From assembly GCA_902493515.1 (NCBI GenBank), contig CABUPE010000037.1, positions 1 through 22,441 on the forward strand: a DNA stretch of 22,441 bases, given 5' to 3'. The number at the start of each line of letters is the position of its first letter. Positions within the stretch are counted from its first letter, which is position 1. The DNA is from an uncultured Collinsella sp. GTDB taxonomy: Bacteria; Actinomycetota; Coriobacteriia; Coriobacteriales; Coriobacteriaceae. The position numbers and the translations under genes were made by a program. The notes under the pieces are model-generated. The model was given only the letters and a program-made list of their open reading frames with translations, searched no databases and was not told the DNA's origin. Positions 22,284 through 22,441 of this stretch are shown piece after piece.

Positions 22284-22342
22284 TAGTCCGAGTTTTGACC
22301 AATTAATATCTCTACATTAGTCCGAGTTTTGACTATCGTCAA
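22284..22342 (-). promoter_or_regulatory. marR-ABC operon promoter with two identical operator-like direct repeats
   Basis: On the minus strand TTGACG (22337-22342) and TAATGT (22314-22319) are separated by exactly 17 bp. The 16-bp sequence TAGTCCGAGTTTTGAC (plus-strand reading) occurs at 22284-22299 and 22318-22333, start-to-start 34 bp. The first copy on the transcript path fills the -35/-10 spacer; the second covers the early transcribed region. An outer inverted repeat, CGATAGTC (22281-22288) and GACTATCG (22331-22338), frames both. Confidence 0.75.
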
Positions 22343-22391
22343 CAAGCTCGTTGTTTATGGTCGGCTCTACATAAGCATATCGACAAATCAG

Positions 22392-22414
22392 AACCACCCT
22401 TAAAAAGGGTGGTT
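22392..22414. terminator. Hairpin near the right edge, possible terminator
   Basis: A perfect 10-bp stem (22392-22401 AACCACCCTT with 22405-22414) closes a 3-nt loop. On the plus strand it is followed by TGCTCTT, a poor T-tract, and no plus-strand gene precedes it. It may belong to a gene beyond the edge. Confidence 0.5.
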
Positions 22415-22441
22415 TGCTCTTAGGGTATAACCCACGGGCCC

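Overview
The window is high-GC chromosomal DNA from an actinobacterium, most likely a gut Coriobacteriia member close to Collinsella. This rests on the giant fibro-slime/Cna-like surface protein, the dense palindromic intergenic repeats and the overall gene style. It is inference, since no database search was possible.

Layout. Positions 1-10601 on the minus strand are one uninterrupted reading frame of at least 3533 codons that runs off the left edge. It encodes a secreted, modular, pilin/adhesin-like surface protein with a signal peptide, a fibro-slime domain, SpaA-like modules, Spy0128/FctA-like modules and DUF11-type modules. All long plus-strand frames in this stretch are antisense shadows. 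A 326-bp perfect direct repeat lies in its distal part, and a run of nine G lies just upstream of its putative promoter. Positions 10602-11252 hold that promoter and three palindromic repeat elements.

Positions 11253-13034 (minus) encode a fusion of a TadA-type tRNA adenosine deaminase and a glycerate kinase. A tRNA-Ser(UGA) gene on the plus strand follows at 13086-13175. Next come a TetR-family regulator (minus) and, divergent from it, lemA (plus) with a strong terminator. Positions 14608-15004 hold a 201-bp element with inverted ends, resembling a miniature transposable element, and a large nested hairpin downstream of ilvE.

ilvE (branched-chain aminotransferase, minus) has a roughly 147-nt leader containing a possible leaderless 49-codon upstream frame that overlaps its start codon. 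A DedA-family membrane protein (minus) and cysE (serine acetyltransferase, plus) are divergent. The right end is a compact minus-strand operon: a MarR-family regulator, then two half-transporters forming a heterodimeric ABC exporter. The residues predict one degenerate and one canonical ATP site. The promoter ahead of marR carries two identical 16-bp direct repeats that look like its operator.

Main points of interest: the possible phase-variable promoter of the giant adhesin, the TadA-glycerate kinase fusion, the leaderless upstream frame at ilvE, and several uncatalogued palindromic repeats.
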